NCBI GenBank assembly: GCA_964411675.1
Contig: CAYPLR010000003.1
Location: 1-64,000, forward strand
From: JAAYBG01 sp964411675
GTDB taxonomy: Bacteria > Bacillota_I > Bacilli_A > ML615J-28 > CAG-698
Reading direction: 5' to 3'
DNA: 64,000 bases
A program made the position numbers and the translations under genes. Position 1 is the stretch's first letter. Each line of letters opens with the position of its first letter. Below, in pieces: positions 1-8,635 of the stretch. Below the pieces are notes generated by a model, which saw only the letters and a list, made by a program, of their open reading frames with translations, made no database searches and was not told the origin of the DNA.

Positions 1-15
1 AAAAGAAAACGTATT

Positions 16-50
16 CAAGTGTTTTTATAATAAAAACACTTGTTTTTATT
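16..50 (+). terminator. Rho-independent terminator of a gene left of the window
   Basis: A perfect 12-bp inverted repeat (arms at 16-27 and 31-42, 3-nt loop) is followed by a T-rich run. It sits just before the thrC promoter, so it most likely ends transcription of the upstream gene. Its right arm overlaps the proposed -35 element, so a role as an operator cannot be excluded. Confidence 0.75.
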
Positions 51-68
51 TTGGAAACATATTATAAT
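40..68 (+). promoter_or_regulatory. Promoter of the threonine operon
   Basis: TTGTTT (40-45) and TATAAT (63-68) are separated by 17 bp and lie 27 bp before the thrC start. The -10 is consensus and the -35 is weak. The Shine-Dalgarno AGAGGG lies at 84-89. Confidence 0.6.
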
Positions 69-94
69 ATATTAAATAATAAAAGAGGGCAATT

Positions 95-1564
95 ATGTAT
101 AAAAGTACACGAGAGAATAGAAAAACAAAATCAATTCCATCTTCACTAGCCATCATGAAAGGAATAGCCAACGATGGGGGACTGTTTATTTGCGATGAGT
201 TACCTCGCGTTGAAATTAAAAGTTTGATAGGTACTACCTATCATCAATTGGCCAAAAAAATCATAGGATTATTATTAGATGATTTTTCTGAAGTAGAAGT
301 AAGTGAAATCATTGATAGTGCCTATGATAATAAATTTGATTGTTCAGAGATTGTAAAACTGGTTGATAGTAAGGATTGTTATTATTTGGAGCTATTTCAT
401 GGGAAAACATTGGCTTTTAAAGATATAGCATTATCGGTACTACCGCTTTTACTAACAAAAGCAAAAATAAAAAATGGCGTTTTAGGGAAAACCATTATCT
501 TAACAGCGACTTCAGGAGATACTGGTAGTGCTGCTTTAAGTGGCTTTCATAAGCAAAAAGATATTGATGTGGTTGTGTTATATCCAAATAGTGGAGTTAG
601 TTGGATTCAGGAACAACAAATGTTGTCATTTCAAGGAGATAATTCTCATGTAGTTGCAGTAGAAGGCAATTTCGATGATACTCAAAGATTGGTGAAAAAA
701 GCATTTACGGATCAAGATTTAGCTAAGTATCCATTATCAAGTGCCAATTCCATTAACATCGGTCGTTTAATTCCTCAAATCGTATATTATTTTTATGGAT
801 ATTTAGAATTGGTAAGAAAAAATCAAATTGCCCTAGGAGAACAGATCAACTTTGTTGTTCCAACGGGAAACTTTGGCAACATTCTTGCAGGATATATGGC
901 AAAGAAAATGGGAGTTCCTATTAAAAAATTAATTTGTGCTTCCAATGAAAATAATGTACTAACTGATTTCTTTCAAGAAGGGATATATAATCGTAATCGT
1001 CCTTTTATTAAAACATCATCTCCTTCAATGGATATTTTAATATCGTCGAATTTAGAAAGACTGTTATACTATATTAGTAATCATGATGCTAGTAAAGTCA
1101 AAGATTTGATGAATCAATTATCAACCACTGGAAAATATCAAATCGATGAAGATATGCAAACAAACTTAACGGATTTTTATGGTGGCTTTGCTACTGAAAG
1201 TGAAATGAAAGAAGCAATTGTTGATAGTTATCAAAAAGATCATTATCTGCTTGATACTCATACGGCTGTTGCGAAAGCAGTTTATAAAAAATACTGTCAA
1301 GAAACAAAAGATCAAACCAAGACAATTATTACAGCTACAGCTCATCCATTTAAATTTCCTGTTGCATTATGTAAAGCATTAGGCATTGATAGTGAAGGGT
1401 GTAGTGATTGGGAACTAGTGAAAACTCTAGCGACCAAAACAGGAATAGCGATTCCTCCCGTACTTCTTAGTTTGAATCAGGATCAAAAACGCACTTTATG
1501 GTTTAAAAATGATTGTTATCAACAATTAATAAAATTACTAGGTGAACTTTATGAAAAAAATTAA
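95..1564 (+). CDS. thrC: Threonine synthase
   Basis: Converts O-phosphohomoserine to threonine with PLP, the last step of threonine synthesis, in the cytosol. The protein has 489 residues, a normal length for the long-form (ThrC type 2-like) enzymes. The N-terminal SxR...GL region and the PLP-lysine motif HGKTLAFKD (Lys109) are present, followed by the Ser/Thr-rich TATSGDTGSAAL loop and the glycine-rich PTGNFGN phosphate-binding loop. The ATG at 95 has AGAGGG five bases upstream. It is the first gene of a threonine operon and overlaps thrB by 14 bases, which suggests translational coupling. Confidence 0.95.
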   Translation: MYKSTRENRKTKSIPSSLAIMKGIANDGGLFICDELPRVEIKSLIGTTYHQLAKKIIGLLLDDFSEVEVSEIIDSAYDNKFDCSEIVKLVDSKDCYYLELFHGKTLAFKDIALSVLPLLLTKAKIKNGVLGKTIILTATSGDTGSAALSGFHKQKDIDVVVLYPNSGVSWIQEQQMLSFQGDNSHVVAVEGNFDDTQRLVKKAFTDQDLAKYPLSSANSINIGRLIPQIVYYFYGYLELVRKNQIALGEQINFVVPTGNFGNILAGYMAKKMGVPIKKLICASNENNVLTDFFQEGIYNRNRPFIKTSSPSMDILISSNLERLLYYISNHDASKVKDLMNQLSTTGKYQIDEDMQTNLTDFYGGFATESEMKEAIVDSYQKDHYLLDTHTAVAKAVYKKYCQETKDQTKTIITATAHPFKFPVALCKALGIDSEGCSDWELVKTLATKTGIAIPPVLLSLNQDQKRTLWFKNDCYQQLIKLLGELYEKN

Positions 1565-2423
1565 AGTTAGTGTTCCAGGAACCACAGCCAATTTAGGACC
1601 AGGTTTTGATTGCTTGGGATTAGCATTAACAATATATAATACCTTTACTTTTGAAGAAAGTTATCAATGGAAGTTTATTAATTTTGAAGAAAAATATGCC
1701 AATGATATGAATTTAATCGTGCGTAGCATGAGAAAAGCATACGAAAAATCGAACAAACAACTTCATCCCTTTACTATTTCTATTGATGAGCAAGTACCAA
1801 TCAGTCGTGGCTTAGGTAGTAGTGCTACCTGTATTATGGGTGGACTGGTTGCTGCGAATCATTTTTTGAATCATTGCTTTAATGATCAGGAAATCATTAA
1901 AATGGCAACAGAAATAGAAGGACATCCAGATAATATTGCACCTGCTTTCTTGGGCTCATTAGTTTCTTCGGTAAACGGGGAAGAAATTATTACGGTAAAA
2001 TACAATATTAATGAAAGTCTACAATTTATTGTAGCAATTCCTGACTTCTCTATGTCTACAAAAGAAGCACGAGAAGTTCTTCCTTCCAAAATAAGTTATG
2101 CTGATGCTATTTATAACATGTCACGAGCCATCAACATTCCAAAAGCACTGGAAAATGGAGATTTAGAAATGCTATTTTCATTACTAAAAGATAAAATGCA
2201 TCAACCTTTCCGCTTTCCATTAATGAAAGATGCCGATGTTTTTATGAAGTTCGCGGAAGAAAATCATATCCCTTTCTGTTTGAGCGGAAGTGGTTCAACA
2301 TTATTGATGATTACTAAAACCAATCTGATTCCAGAAATAGAAAAACTAAAAGTTACAGCGAACTGGAGATTTTTAGAATTAAAACCAGATAGAAAAGGAA
2401 CTACCTTGGAGGTATTATCATGA
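1551..2423 (+). CDS. thrB: Homoserine kinase (GHMP family)
   Basis: Phosphorylates homoserine with ATP to give the substrate of threonine synthase. The 290-residue protein has the GHMP N-terminal motif (VPGTTANLGPGFDCLGLAL), the ATP-binding loop PISRGLGSSAT near residue 85, and the C-terminal SGSGST motif, so it appears intact. An in-frame GTG at 1542 would add three residues, but ATG at 1551 is better placed behind AGGTGA (1540-1545). It overlaps thrC by 14 bases and the next gene by 4, so the three are probably translated as a coupled unit. Confidence 0.94.
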   Translation: MKKIKVSVPGTTANLGPGFDCLGLALTIYNTFTFEESYQWKFINFEEKYANDMNLIVRSMRKAYEKSNKQLHPFTISIDEQVPISRGLGSSATCIMGGLVAANHFLNHCFNDQEIIKMATEIEGHPDNIAPAFLGSLVSSVNGEEIITVKYNINESLQFIVAIPDFSMSTKEAREVLPSKISYADAIYNMSRAINIPKALENGDLEMLFSLLKDKMHQPFRFPLMKDADVFMKFAEENHIPFCLSGSGSTLLMITKTNLIPEIEKLKVTANWRFLELKPDRKGTTLEVLS

Positions 2424-2851
2424 AAGAAGATTTCTTAATTGTTCATAAATGCATTCTACCCGAGTATTTTGATGCGGTCATTGATGCTCGTAATTTGATT
2501 AATGATCGTGGTTTTAGTGTGAGCGATGCTTGTAAGGAAGTTGGAATTAGCCGAAATACCTATTATAAATATAAAGATTTTATTTTCATCCCTTCAGCAA
2601 GTCATGGAAAGAAAGCAATTCTTGCCTTTCGTTTGGATCATAAGTTGGGAGTACTTTCTAATCTGCTAAACACTGTGGCAGCTAGTGGAGGAAATATTCT
2701 GGCTATCAATCAGGAAATGCCAATTCACGGAAGTGCTTATGTTACGATTACCGTTGATTGTTTGAATTTAACCCATTCAATCAATAGTTTTATAGAAAAA
2801 TTAAGAGAGTTAACTGGAGTCAGTAGTGTTGATTTAGTGGCACTTGAATAG
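2420..2851 (+). CDS. ACT-domain protein, PheB/UPF0735-like, probable threonine-pathway regulator
   Basis: A 143-residue protein with a short N-terminal helix-turn-helix-like segment (GFSVSDACKEVGISRNTYYKYK, about residues 30-52; key residues Ser-Asp-Ala...Gly-Ile-Ser-Arg) followed by an ACT domain (residues about 68-143). ACT domains bind amino acids, and this two-part layout matches the PheB/UPF0735 family found beside hom or pheA genes in Bacillota. Its place between thrB and hom, with a 4-base overlap with thrB, suggests that it senses an amino acid of this pathway. The ligand and DNA binding are inference. Confidence 0.75.
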   Translation: MKEDFLIVHKCILPEYFDAVIDARNLINDRGFSVSDACKEVGISRNTYYKYKDFIFIPSASHGKKAILAFRLDHKLGVLSNLLNTVAASGGNILAINQEMPIHGSAYVTITVDCLNLTHSINSFIEKLRELTGVSSVDLVALE

Positions 2852-2860
2852 GAGAAAACA

Positions 2861-3456
2861 ATGAGTAACAAAACAAAAATAGCTATTTTAGGCTTAGGAA
2901 CTGTTGGCTTTGGAGTATATGATATCATCACAAAAACTCCATATCTTAACGATGTAGTCGTATCAAAAATACTAGATAAAGATTTATCGAAACAAAACTT
3001 GGTAAAAAAAGCAGAAGTAACGATCAATTATAATGACATTATTGATGATAAAGAAATAAAAATCATTGTTGAGACAATGGGAGCTGGTGAGTTTTCTTAT
3101 CATTGCATCAAAAAAGCACTAGAAGCTAAAAAACATGTTATTACTGCCAATAAGGAAGTAATCGCCCTTCATTTAGAAGAATTAAGTAAGTTAAAAGAGA
3201 AAAAAGGGGTGTCATTATTATATGAAGCTTCGGTTGGTGGTGGAATACCAATTATTTATCCGCTATATGAAATTGTAAAAGTAAATGAAGTGGATGAAAT
3301 ACAAGGAATTCTAAATGGAACAACGAATTTCATTTTAACGAAAATGTTCCAAGAAGGATTGAGTTTTAAAGAAAGCTTACATCTAGCTCAGGAGTTGGGC
3401 TTTGCAGAAGCAGATCCAACAGCTGATTTAGAAGGCTTGGATATGGTTAGAAAAAT
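2861..3456 (+). CDS. hom: Homoserine dehydrogenase, N-terminal part (cut by assembly gap)
   Basis: Reduces aspartate semialdehyde to homoserine with NAD(P)H. About 198 residues are visible: the Rossmann motif ILGLGTVGFGV, the TANKEVIA motif, the substrate-binding region LNGTTNFIL and the AEADPTADLEGLD motif that carries catalytic acidic residues. The reading frame then enters 100 N, so the rest of the catalytic domain and any C-terminal ACT domain are not visible. An apparent continuous frame from hom through the gap into asd is an artefact of the gap length. The start ATG has AGGAG 7 bases upstream and follows the previous gene by 9 bases. Confidence 0.9.
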
Positions 3457-3556
3457 NNNNNNNNNNNNNNNNNNNNNNNNNNNNNNNNNNNNNNNNNNNN
3501 NNNNNNNNNNNNNNNNNNNNNNNNNNNNNNNNNNNNNNNNNNNNNNNNNNNNNNNN
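3457..3556. other. Assembly gap of 100 N
   Basis: Exactly 100 unknown bases, the usual placeholder for a gap of unknown size. The true gap contains at least the C-terminal part of hom and possibly another aspartate-pathway gene. The 42 bases after the gap (3557-3598) hold the 3' end of an unseen gene. One frame reads VEFYAKIAN and stops at 3585-3587, just before asd. Another runs into asd and stops at 3611. Confidence 0.95.
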
Positions 3557-3598
3557 AGTCGAATTTTATGCAAAAATTGCAAATTAAAGGTGAAGAAT

Positions 3599-4591
3599 AT
3601 GAAAAAATATAATGTTGCGGTAGTGGGGGCTACTGGTTTAGTTGGGGGAACTTTTTTAAAGGTATTAGCGGAATATCAATTTCCAATTAAAAATTTACGT
3701 TTATTAGCATCCAGTAAAAGTGCAGGTAAGATCATAAATTATTGTGGAAAAGAATGCGTTGTTGAAGAGTTAACAGAAAAAAGTTTCAAAGGAATTGATA
3801 TTGCCCTATTTAGTGCGGGTGGAGAAATTAGTAAAATTTATTGCCCTATTGCTGCTCAAAATGGAGCAGTAGTCATCGATAATTCAAGTGCTTGGCGAAA
3901 TGATCCTACATTACCATTGGTTGTTCCAGAAGTGAACCCTCATGATATTCGAAATAAAGGGATTATTTCAAACCCTAATTGTTCAACCATTCAAGCCATT
4001 ATTCCTTTAAAAGCCCTAGATGATCGATATGGCTTGAAAAGAGTAGTTTACTCAACCTATCAAGCCGTGAGTGGCAGTGGAATGAAAGGAGTTAATGATT
4101 TAGAACGGACATTAAAAGGCGAAAAGAATGAGTTTTATCCTCATGAAATTGCCAAAACATGTATTCCTGAAATCGATTCATTCTTAGAGAATGGTTATAC
4201 CAAAGAAGAAATGAAAATGGTTAATGAAACAAGAAAAATGCTACATAAACCAGAACTACCAATTTCAGCAACCTGTATTCGTGTTCCAGTTCCTAATTCT
4301 CATGGAGTTTCCATTATGGCAGAACTAGATCAAGAATTTAAGATTGAGGATATTAAAGAATTATTCGCTAACTATCCAGGATTAAAATTAGTAGATCAAC
4401 CATTAGAACATCTATATCCAACTTCAACACTAGCCAACGGAAATGACTTTGTTTATGTCGGACGTATTCGTCGAGACTTAAGTTCTCCAAATGGAATTTT
4501 GTTCTACACGGTTGGTGATAACATCCGTAAGGGTGCAGCAAGCAATGCAGTTCAAATTGCAAAATATATTGTTGAGCATGAAATGCTGTAG
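3599..4591 (+). CDS. asd: Aspartate-semialdehyde dehydrogenase
   Basis: Reduces aspartyl phosphate to aspartate semialdehyde, the branch point to lysine, threonine and methionine. The 330-residue protein starts with the NADP-binding motif VVGATGLVG, carries the catalytic cysteine in NPNCSTIQ (Cys128), and has the later substrate motif ATCIRVPVPNSHG. Length and motifs are those of the bacterial Asd family. The ATG at 3599 follows AAAGGTG (3585-3591), and any reading frame upstream of it belongs to gap-disrupted sequence. It closes the threonine operon. I see no clear terminator between its stop and the next promoter at 4625. Confidence 0.95.
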   Translation: MKKYNVAVVGATGLVGGTFLKVLAEYQFPIKNLRLLASSKSAGKIINYCGKECVVEELTEKSFKGIDIALFSAGGEISKIYCPIAAQNGAVVIDNSSAWRNDPTLPLVVPEVNPHDIRNKGIISNPNCSTIQAIIPLKALDDRYGLKRVVYSTYQAVSGSGMKGVNDLERTLKGEKNEFYPHEIAKTCIPEIDSFLENGYTKEEMKMVNETRKMLHKPELPISATCIRVPVPNSHGVSIMAELDQEFKIEDIKELFANYPGLKLVDQPLEHLYPTSTLANGNDFVYVGRIRRDLSSPNGILFYTVGDNIRKGAASNAVQIAKYIVEHEML

Positions 4592-4624
4592 TTATACAAT
4601 GGCAACGTTTACATTTAGTAATAA

Positions 4625-4653
4625 TTGACAACAAAACAGACAAATGCTATAAT
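4625..4653 (+). promoter_or_regulatory. Consensus promoter for the T-box transcript
   Basis: TTGACA (4625-4630) and TATAAT (4648-4653) with a 17-bp spacer and a TG extended -10 (4645-4646). Transcription would start near 4660, just before stem I of the T-box. Confidence 0.88.
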
Positions 4654-4670
4654 GAATAAAAATAAAGTAA

Positions 4671-4940
4671 AAAGCGTCGAAGAAGAGAAAAATATTCCCC
4701 CTTTATGTAGAGAGTTCGTGGTTGGTGAAAACGAACAGAAGGCGATATGTAATATACACTTCCTAGCTTAATCATTGAACAATAGTAGATGATTACGGAA
4801 ATCTCCGTTACAAGATTAAGAGTTGATGGACTCGAACGAGCGATGACTTGTAGTAAAATACAAGTGATAAATAGGGTGGTACCGCGGAATATAACACTTT
4901 CGTCCCTACTAGATAAGACTAGTATGACGGAAGTTTTTTT
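4671..4940 (+). promoter_or_regulatory. T-box riboswitch, tyrosine specific
   Basis: Stem I contains the conserved AGAGAG and GGTTGGTG elements. The antiterminator T-box AGGGTGGTACCGCGG lies at 4874-4888. The terminator is formed by 4896-4904 pairing with 4926-4934, followed by seven T. Hand folding pairs AAGC (4672-4675) with GCTT (4766-4769) and GAAG (4679-4682) with CTTC (4759-4762), which leaves UAC (4755-4757) as the specifier, a tyrosine codon. The antiterminator bulge TGGT (4877-4880) fits a tRNA with discriminator A, as in tRNA-Tyr, and not tRNA-Trp (G). Uncharged tRNA-Tyr should therefore switch the next gene on. Confidence 0.93.
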
Positions 4941-4980
4941 ATTTTATTTTTGAAATTTAATGACAATGGAGGATCTAAAA

Positions 4981-6429
4981 ATGTCAAAAATCAAATTTTT
5001 CTTAAACGAAAGTATGCCCTTGGAAATGCATAAAGTTCGTGTTGTACAAAAACTTAATCTAATCCCAATTGAAGAGAGAAAAAAAGCCCTAGACGAAGGT
5101 GGATACAATACCTTTTTATTAAAAAATCGTGATGTGTTTTTAGATATGTTGACAGATAGTGGTACAAATGCTATGAGCGATCGCCAAATAGCAGCTATGA
5201 TGGTTGCTGATGATTCTTATGCAGGAAGTGAAACATTTTATCGTTTAGAAAAAGAATTGCAATTTTTCTTTGGAATGAAATTTTTCTTACCAGCTCACCA
5301 AGGTAGAGCTTGTGAAAACATCATTTCTAAAGCATTTATTAAACCCGGGGATGTTATCCCAATGAATTATCATTTTACAACGACGAAAGCTCATATTGAA
5401 CTAAATGGAGGAAGAGTAGAGGAAATCTTTATTGACGAAGCCTTAAAAGTTACTAGTGATTGTCCTTTTAAAGGAAATATTGATACGAATAAATTAGAGA
5501 AATTAATTAAAGAGGTTGGAGTTGCTCATATTCCTTTCCTTAGAATCGAACTAGGAACAAACTTAATTGGTGGGCAACCAATTTCCTTAGAGAATATTAT
5601 AAAAGTAGCAAAAATATGCCATGAACATAAGATAATGATAGTTACCGATGCAAGTTTATTGGCTGATAATATTCACTTCAATAAAGAGCGAGAAGCATTC
5701 TGTAAGAATTTATCCTTGCATGAAATTGTGTTAAAGATTGCAGAAGTTACTGATATTATGTATTTTAGTGCTCGTAAATTAGGTTGTGCTCGTGGAGGCG
5801 GTATTTGTGTTCATACGGTAGAGTTATTTGACAAGATGAAAGATTTAGTACCATTATATGAAGGCTTCTTAACTTATGGCGGAATGAGTGTCCGTGAAAT
5901 GGAAGCGATGGCAATCGGCCTTGAAGAAACCTTAGATCCAGAAATGGTCAATCAAGGACCGCTATTCATTGAAGCCTTTGGAAAGAAACTAATGGAACAA
6001 GGAGTTCCTATTATTACACCAACAGGTGGTTTGGGTTGCCACTTGGATGCTCGTCGATTTATTCCTCATGTTAAGAGTGAAGAATATCCTGCTGGAGCAC
6101 TAGTTGCAGCGATTTATCTAGTAAGTGGTGTGAGAGGAATGGAACGTGGAACGATAAGTGAAACAAGAAACCCTGACGGTTCTGAACATCCTGCAGGAGT
6201 TGAACTTGTTCGTCTTGCATTACCACGTCGTGTCTTTACCATGTCACAAGTTTCTTATGCAGTAGACCGCATCGCTTGGCTATTCAAAAATCGCAACTTA
6301 ATCAAAGGCTTGAAATTTGTTGATGAACCTAAAGTACTACGCTTTTTCTTAGGGCGTTTAGCACCAATCGATCAATGGGCAGACAAATTGATGAAAAAAT
6401 TTAGAGAAGATTTTGGAGATAGTTTATAG
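4981..6429 (+). CDS. Tyrosine phenol-lyase-like PLP enzyme (beta-eliminating lyase)
   Basis: A 482-residue member of the tryptophanase/tyrosine phenol-lyase family, which splits the amino acid into pyruvate, ammonia and phenol or indole. The family motif LTDSGTNAMSD is near residue 50, followed by AHQGRACEN, the PLP aspartate in TDASL (Asp223), the PLP lysine in SARKLG (Lys266), and the carboxylate-binding RLALPRR. The motif MERG (Met387, Arg389) is the tyrosine phenol-lyase version; tryptophanases carry V-x-I there. The Tyr T-box also favours tyrosine. The usual KK before the PLP lysine is RK, and the Arg after DAT is Leu226, so substrate and direction are uncertain. GGAGG at 4968-4972 decides the start at 4981 rather than the ATG at 4960. 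Confidence 0.82.
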   Translation: MSKIKFFLNESMPLEMHKVRVVQKLNLIPIEERKKALDEGGYNTFLLKNRDVFLDMLTDSGTNAMSDRQIAAMMVADDSYAGSETFYRLEKELQFFFGMKFFLPAHQGRACENIISKAFIKPGDVIPMNYHFTTTKAHIELNGGRVEEIFIDEALKVTSDCPFKGNIDTNKLEKLIKEVGVAHIPFLRIELGTNLIGGQPISLENIIKVAKICHEHKIMIVTDASLLADNIHFNKEREAFCKNLSLHEIVLKIAEVTDIMYFSARKLGCARGGGICVHTVELFDKMKDLVPLYEGFLTYGGMSVREMEAMAIGLEETLDPEMVNQGPLFIEAFGKKLMEQGVPIITPTGGLGCHLDARRFIPHVKSEEYPAGALVAAIYLVSGVRGMERGTISETRNPDGSEHPAGVELVRLALPRRVFTMSQVSYAVDRIAWLFKNRNLIKGLKFVDEPKVLRFFLGRLAPIDQWADKLMKKFREDFGDSL

Positions 6430-6438
6430 AAAAAATAT

Positions 6439-6466
6439 ACGACCTTATTGTTAAGGTCGTTTTTTT
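6439..6466 (+). terminator. Rho-independent terminator
   Basis: Perfect 9-bp stem (6439-6447 with 6452-6460), 4-nt loop and a run of T. It ends the lyase transcript. Confidence 0.92.
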
Positions 6467-6483
6467 ATACAAAAGGTGATAAA

Positions 6484-6512
6484 TTGACAAAAATGTTGTT
6501 TTGCTATATAAT
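6484..6512 (+). promoter_or_regulatory. Consensus promoter of pncA-pncB
   Basis: TTGACA (6484-6489), 17-bp spacer, TATAAT (6507-6512), 28 bp before pncA. No NAD-dependent operator is evident. Confidence 0.88.
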
Positions 6513-6540
6513 ATTTATGCTATAGAGGTAGGTGAGGTAA

Positions 6541-7071
6541 ATGAAAAAACTGTTAATTGTCGTTGATTATCAAAATGATTTTATTGAAGGATCGCTTAGT
6601 TTTCCCGAATCCAAACCATTAGAAGATAAAATCTGTGAGAAAATTGCAGAGTACTATCGACAACAACAGGATGTTGTTTTCACTTTGGATACTCACGACG
6701 ATGCTTATCTAACAACAGAAGAAGGATTAAATCTACCAATTAAACATGCAATCAAAGGTACTCACGGTTGGGAGTTGTATGGAAAAGTAAAAGATATGAT
6801 GAAATTCCCAAACCAAGGCATCGAAAAGGATACTTTTGGCAGTCGTAAACTAGCTAGCTATTTAGAAACAAAAAAGTATGATGAAATTGAACTCATTGGG
6901 ATTATTACGAATATGTGCGTAATAGCCAATGCAATAATTGCAAAGACATATAATCCCAACGCAAGAATTATTGTTGATGCTTTGTGTACTGCTTCTAATG
7001 ATAAAGAGTTACATTATAAAGCACTAGATGTTATGGAATCCTTACAAATCAAAATAAAGAATAGGAAGTAA
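6541..7071 (+). CDS. pncA: Nicotinamidase (isochorismatase-like cysteine hydrolase)
   Basis: Hydrolyses nicotinamide to nicotinate and ammonia in NAD salvage. The 176-residue protein shows the catalytic triad of the family: Asp in VVDYQNDF near residue 10, Lys in HAIKGTHGWEL near residue 84, and Cys in ITNMCVIANA near residue 126. The metal-binding pattern DTHDDAYL is also present. The start follows AGGTGAGG closely. It lies 4 bases upstream of pncB, so product and next enzyme are made together. Confidence 0.93.
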   Translation: MKKLLIVVDYQNDFIEGSLSFPESKPLEDKICEKIAEYYRQQQDVVFTLDTHDDAYLTTEEGLNLPIKHAIKGTHGWELYGKVKDMMKFPNQGIEKDTFGSRKLASYLETKKYDEIELIGIITNMCVIANAIIAKTYNPNARIIVDALCTASNDKELHYKALDVMESLQIKIKNRK

Positions 7072-7075
7072 AATA

Positions 7076-8515
7076 ATGGAGAAAACAAATTATACGATGA
7101 TGTGCGATTTTTATGAATTAACAATGGCTAATGGCTATTTCAAATCTGGACTAAAGGACAAGATATGTTACTTTGATGTTTTCTACCGAGTTGTTCCTGA
7201 TAATGGTGGTTTTGCAATTGCTGCTGGATTAGAACAAGTTGTTGACTATATAAAAAACCTAAAATTTTCTAAGAAAGATATCGAATATTTACGCTCAAAA
7301 AAAATATTCTCGGAGGATTTCTTGGAATACTTAGAAACATTTAAGTTTAGTGGAGATATTTATGCTGTTCCTGAAGGAACACCTATTTTTCCTAAAGAAC
7401 CGATGATGATTGTGAGAAGTAAAGCGATTGAAGCACAGTTTATTGAAACCTATGTTTTGGCAACCCTAAATCATCAATCCTTAATCGCAACCAAAGCATC
7501 ACGAATTGTTCGAGCAGCAAAAGGAAGAGGAATCTCTGAATTTGGAGCTCGTCGTGCTCATGGTGCTGAAGCTTCGCTTTTAGGAGCAAGAGCTGCTTAT
7601 ATTGGTGGTTGTACAGGAACCTCTTGTACAATGGCTGATCTTTTGTTCCAAGCACCAGCAACAGGAACCATGGCACATTCATGGGTGCAATTATTCCCTG
7701 ATGAATATACTGCATTTAAAACTTATTGTGAAAACTATCCTGATAGTGTTACCTTATTAGTAGATACTTATAATGTCATTAAGAGTGGGGTTCCTAATGC
7801 TATTAAAGCTTTTAATGATATTTTATTACCTCTTGGAAAAAGACCAAAAGCCATTCGCTTAGATTCTGGTGATATTGCTTATCAATCAAAGAAAGCAAGA
7901 AAGATGCTTGATGAAGCTGGTTATCCCGATTGTAAAATTGTTGCTTCTAATTCACTAGATGAATATATTATTCGCGATTTATTAATTCAAGATGCTCAAA
8001 TAGATGCTTTTGGTGTAGGAGAACGATTGATAACAGCTAAAAGCAGTCCTGTTTTTGATGGCGTATATAAATTAGTGGCTATTGAAGAAGAAGGGAAAAT
8101 TATACCAAAGATTAAAATTAGTGAAAATATCGGAAAAATCACCATTCCTCATTTTAAAAAGATTTATCGACTATTTGAAAAATCAACCAATAAAGCAATC
8201 GCTGATCAATTAACCGTATATGATGAAAATATTCCTCTAGATGAAATTGAAATCTTTGATCCAGAAGCCATCTGGAAACGAAAGGTTCTGACTGATTACG
8301 TTACCAAAGAATTACTAGTTCCAATCTTTAAAAATGGAAAGCAAGTGTATAAATTACCAAGTATTGAAGAAATTAGAGCATATTGCCAAGAGCAAGTAAA
8401 CACTCTTTGGGATGAAGTAACAAGATTTGAAAATCCACATAATTATTATGTAGATTTATCGCAAAAATTATGGGATATTAGAGAAGAGTTACTTGAAAAA
8501 AACAAAAAAGCCTAG
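7076..8515 (+). CDS. pncB: Nicotinate phosphoribosyltransferase
   Basis: Joins nicotinate to PRPP to form nicotinate mononucleotide, using ATP. The 479-residue protein has the N-terminal CDFYELTMANGYF motif, the FGARRAHGAEAS motif with the conserved His, the RLDSGD motif of the phosphoribosyl site, and FGVGERLITA. Length and order match the Gram-positive PncB family. AGGAAG at 7063-7068 supports the ATG at 7076. With pncA it forms a two-gene nicotinamide salvage operon. Confidence 0.95.
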   Translation: MEKTNYTMMCDFYELTMANGYFKSGLKDKICYFDVFYRVVPDNGGFAIAAGLEQVVDYIKNLKFSKKDIEYLRSKKIFSEDFLEYLETFKFSGDIYAVPEGTPIFPKEPMMIVRSKAIEAQFIETYVLATLNHQSLIATKASRIVRAAKGRGISEFGARRAHGAEASLLGARAAYIGGCTGTSCTMADLLFQAPATGTMAHSWVQLFPDEYTAFKTYCENYPDSVTLLVDTYNVIKSGVPNAIKAFNDILLPLGKRPKAIRLDSGDIAYQSKKARKMLDEAGYPDCKIVASNSLDEYIIRDLLIQDAQIDAFGVGERLITAKSSPVFDGVYKLVAIEEEGKIIPKIKISENIGKITIPHFKKIYRLFEKSTNKAIADQLTVYDENIPLDEIEIFDPEAIWKRKVLTDYVTKELLVPIFKNGKQVYKLPSIEEIRAYCQEQVNTLWDEVTRFENPHNYYVDLSQKLWDIREELLEKNKKA

Positions 8516-8524
8516 TTTCTAATC

Positions 8525-8557
8525 AAAAAAGCACTAATTTTTCTTAGCGCTTTTTTT
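8525..8557 (+). terminator. Terminator after pncB
   Basis: A-tract, short stem GCACTAA/TTAGCGC with one mismatch, and seven T. Weak stem but correctly placed. Confidence 0.7.
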
Positions 8558-8602
8558 ATTGAAAAAAAGATGATTTTTGTCATAAAATATAGTAAAAAAA
8601 TA

Positions 8603-8631
8603 TTGCAATGAGTCGACATAAGAGATATAAT
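8603..8631 (+). promoter_or_regulatory. Promoter of marR and the ABC exporter
   Basis: TTGCAA (8603-8608) and TATAAT (8626-8631) with a 17-bp spacer. The palindrome at 8636-8653 covers the expected transcription start. Confidence 0.82.
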
Positions 8632-8635
8632 ATTG

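Noticed and set aside
2861..4591. A single 576-codon frame joining homoserine dehydrogenase to aspartate-semialdehyde dehydrogenase
   Set aside because: The frame passes through 100 N of arbitrary length, and asd has its own ribosome site and ATG at 3599.
4755..4880. Reading the T-box as tryptophan specific because tryptophanase is in the same enzyme family
   Set aside because: No TGG sits in the specifier position, and the TGGT bulge fits discriminator A, not the G of tRNA-Trp.
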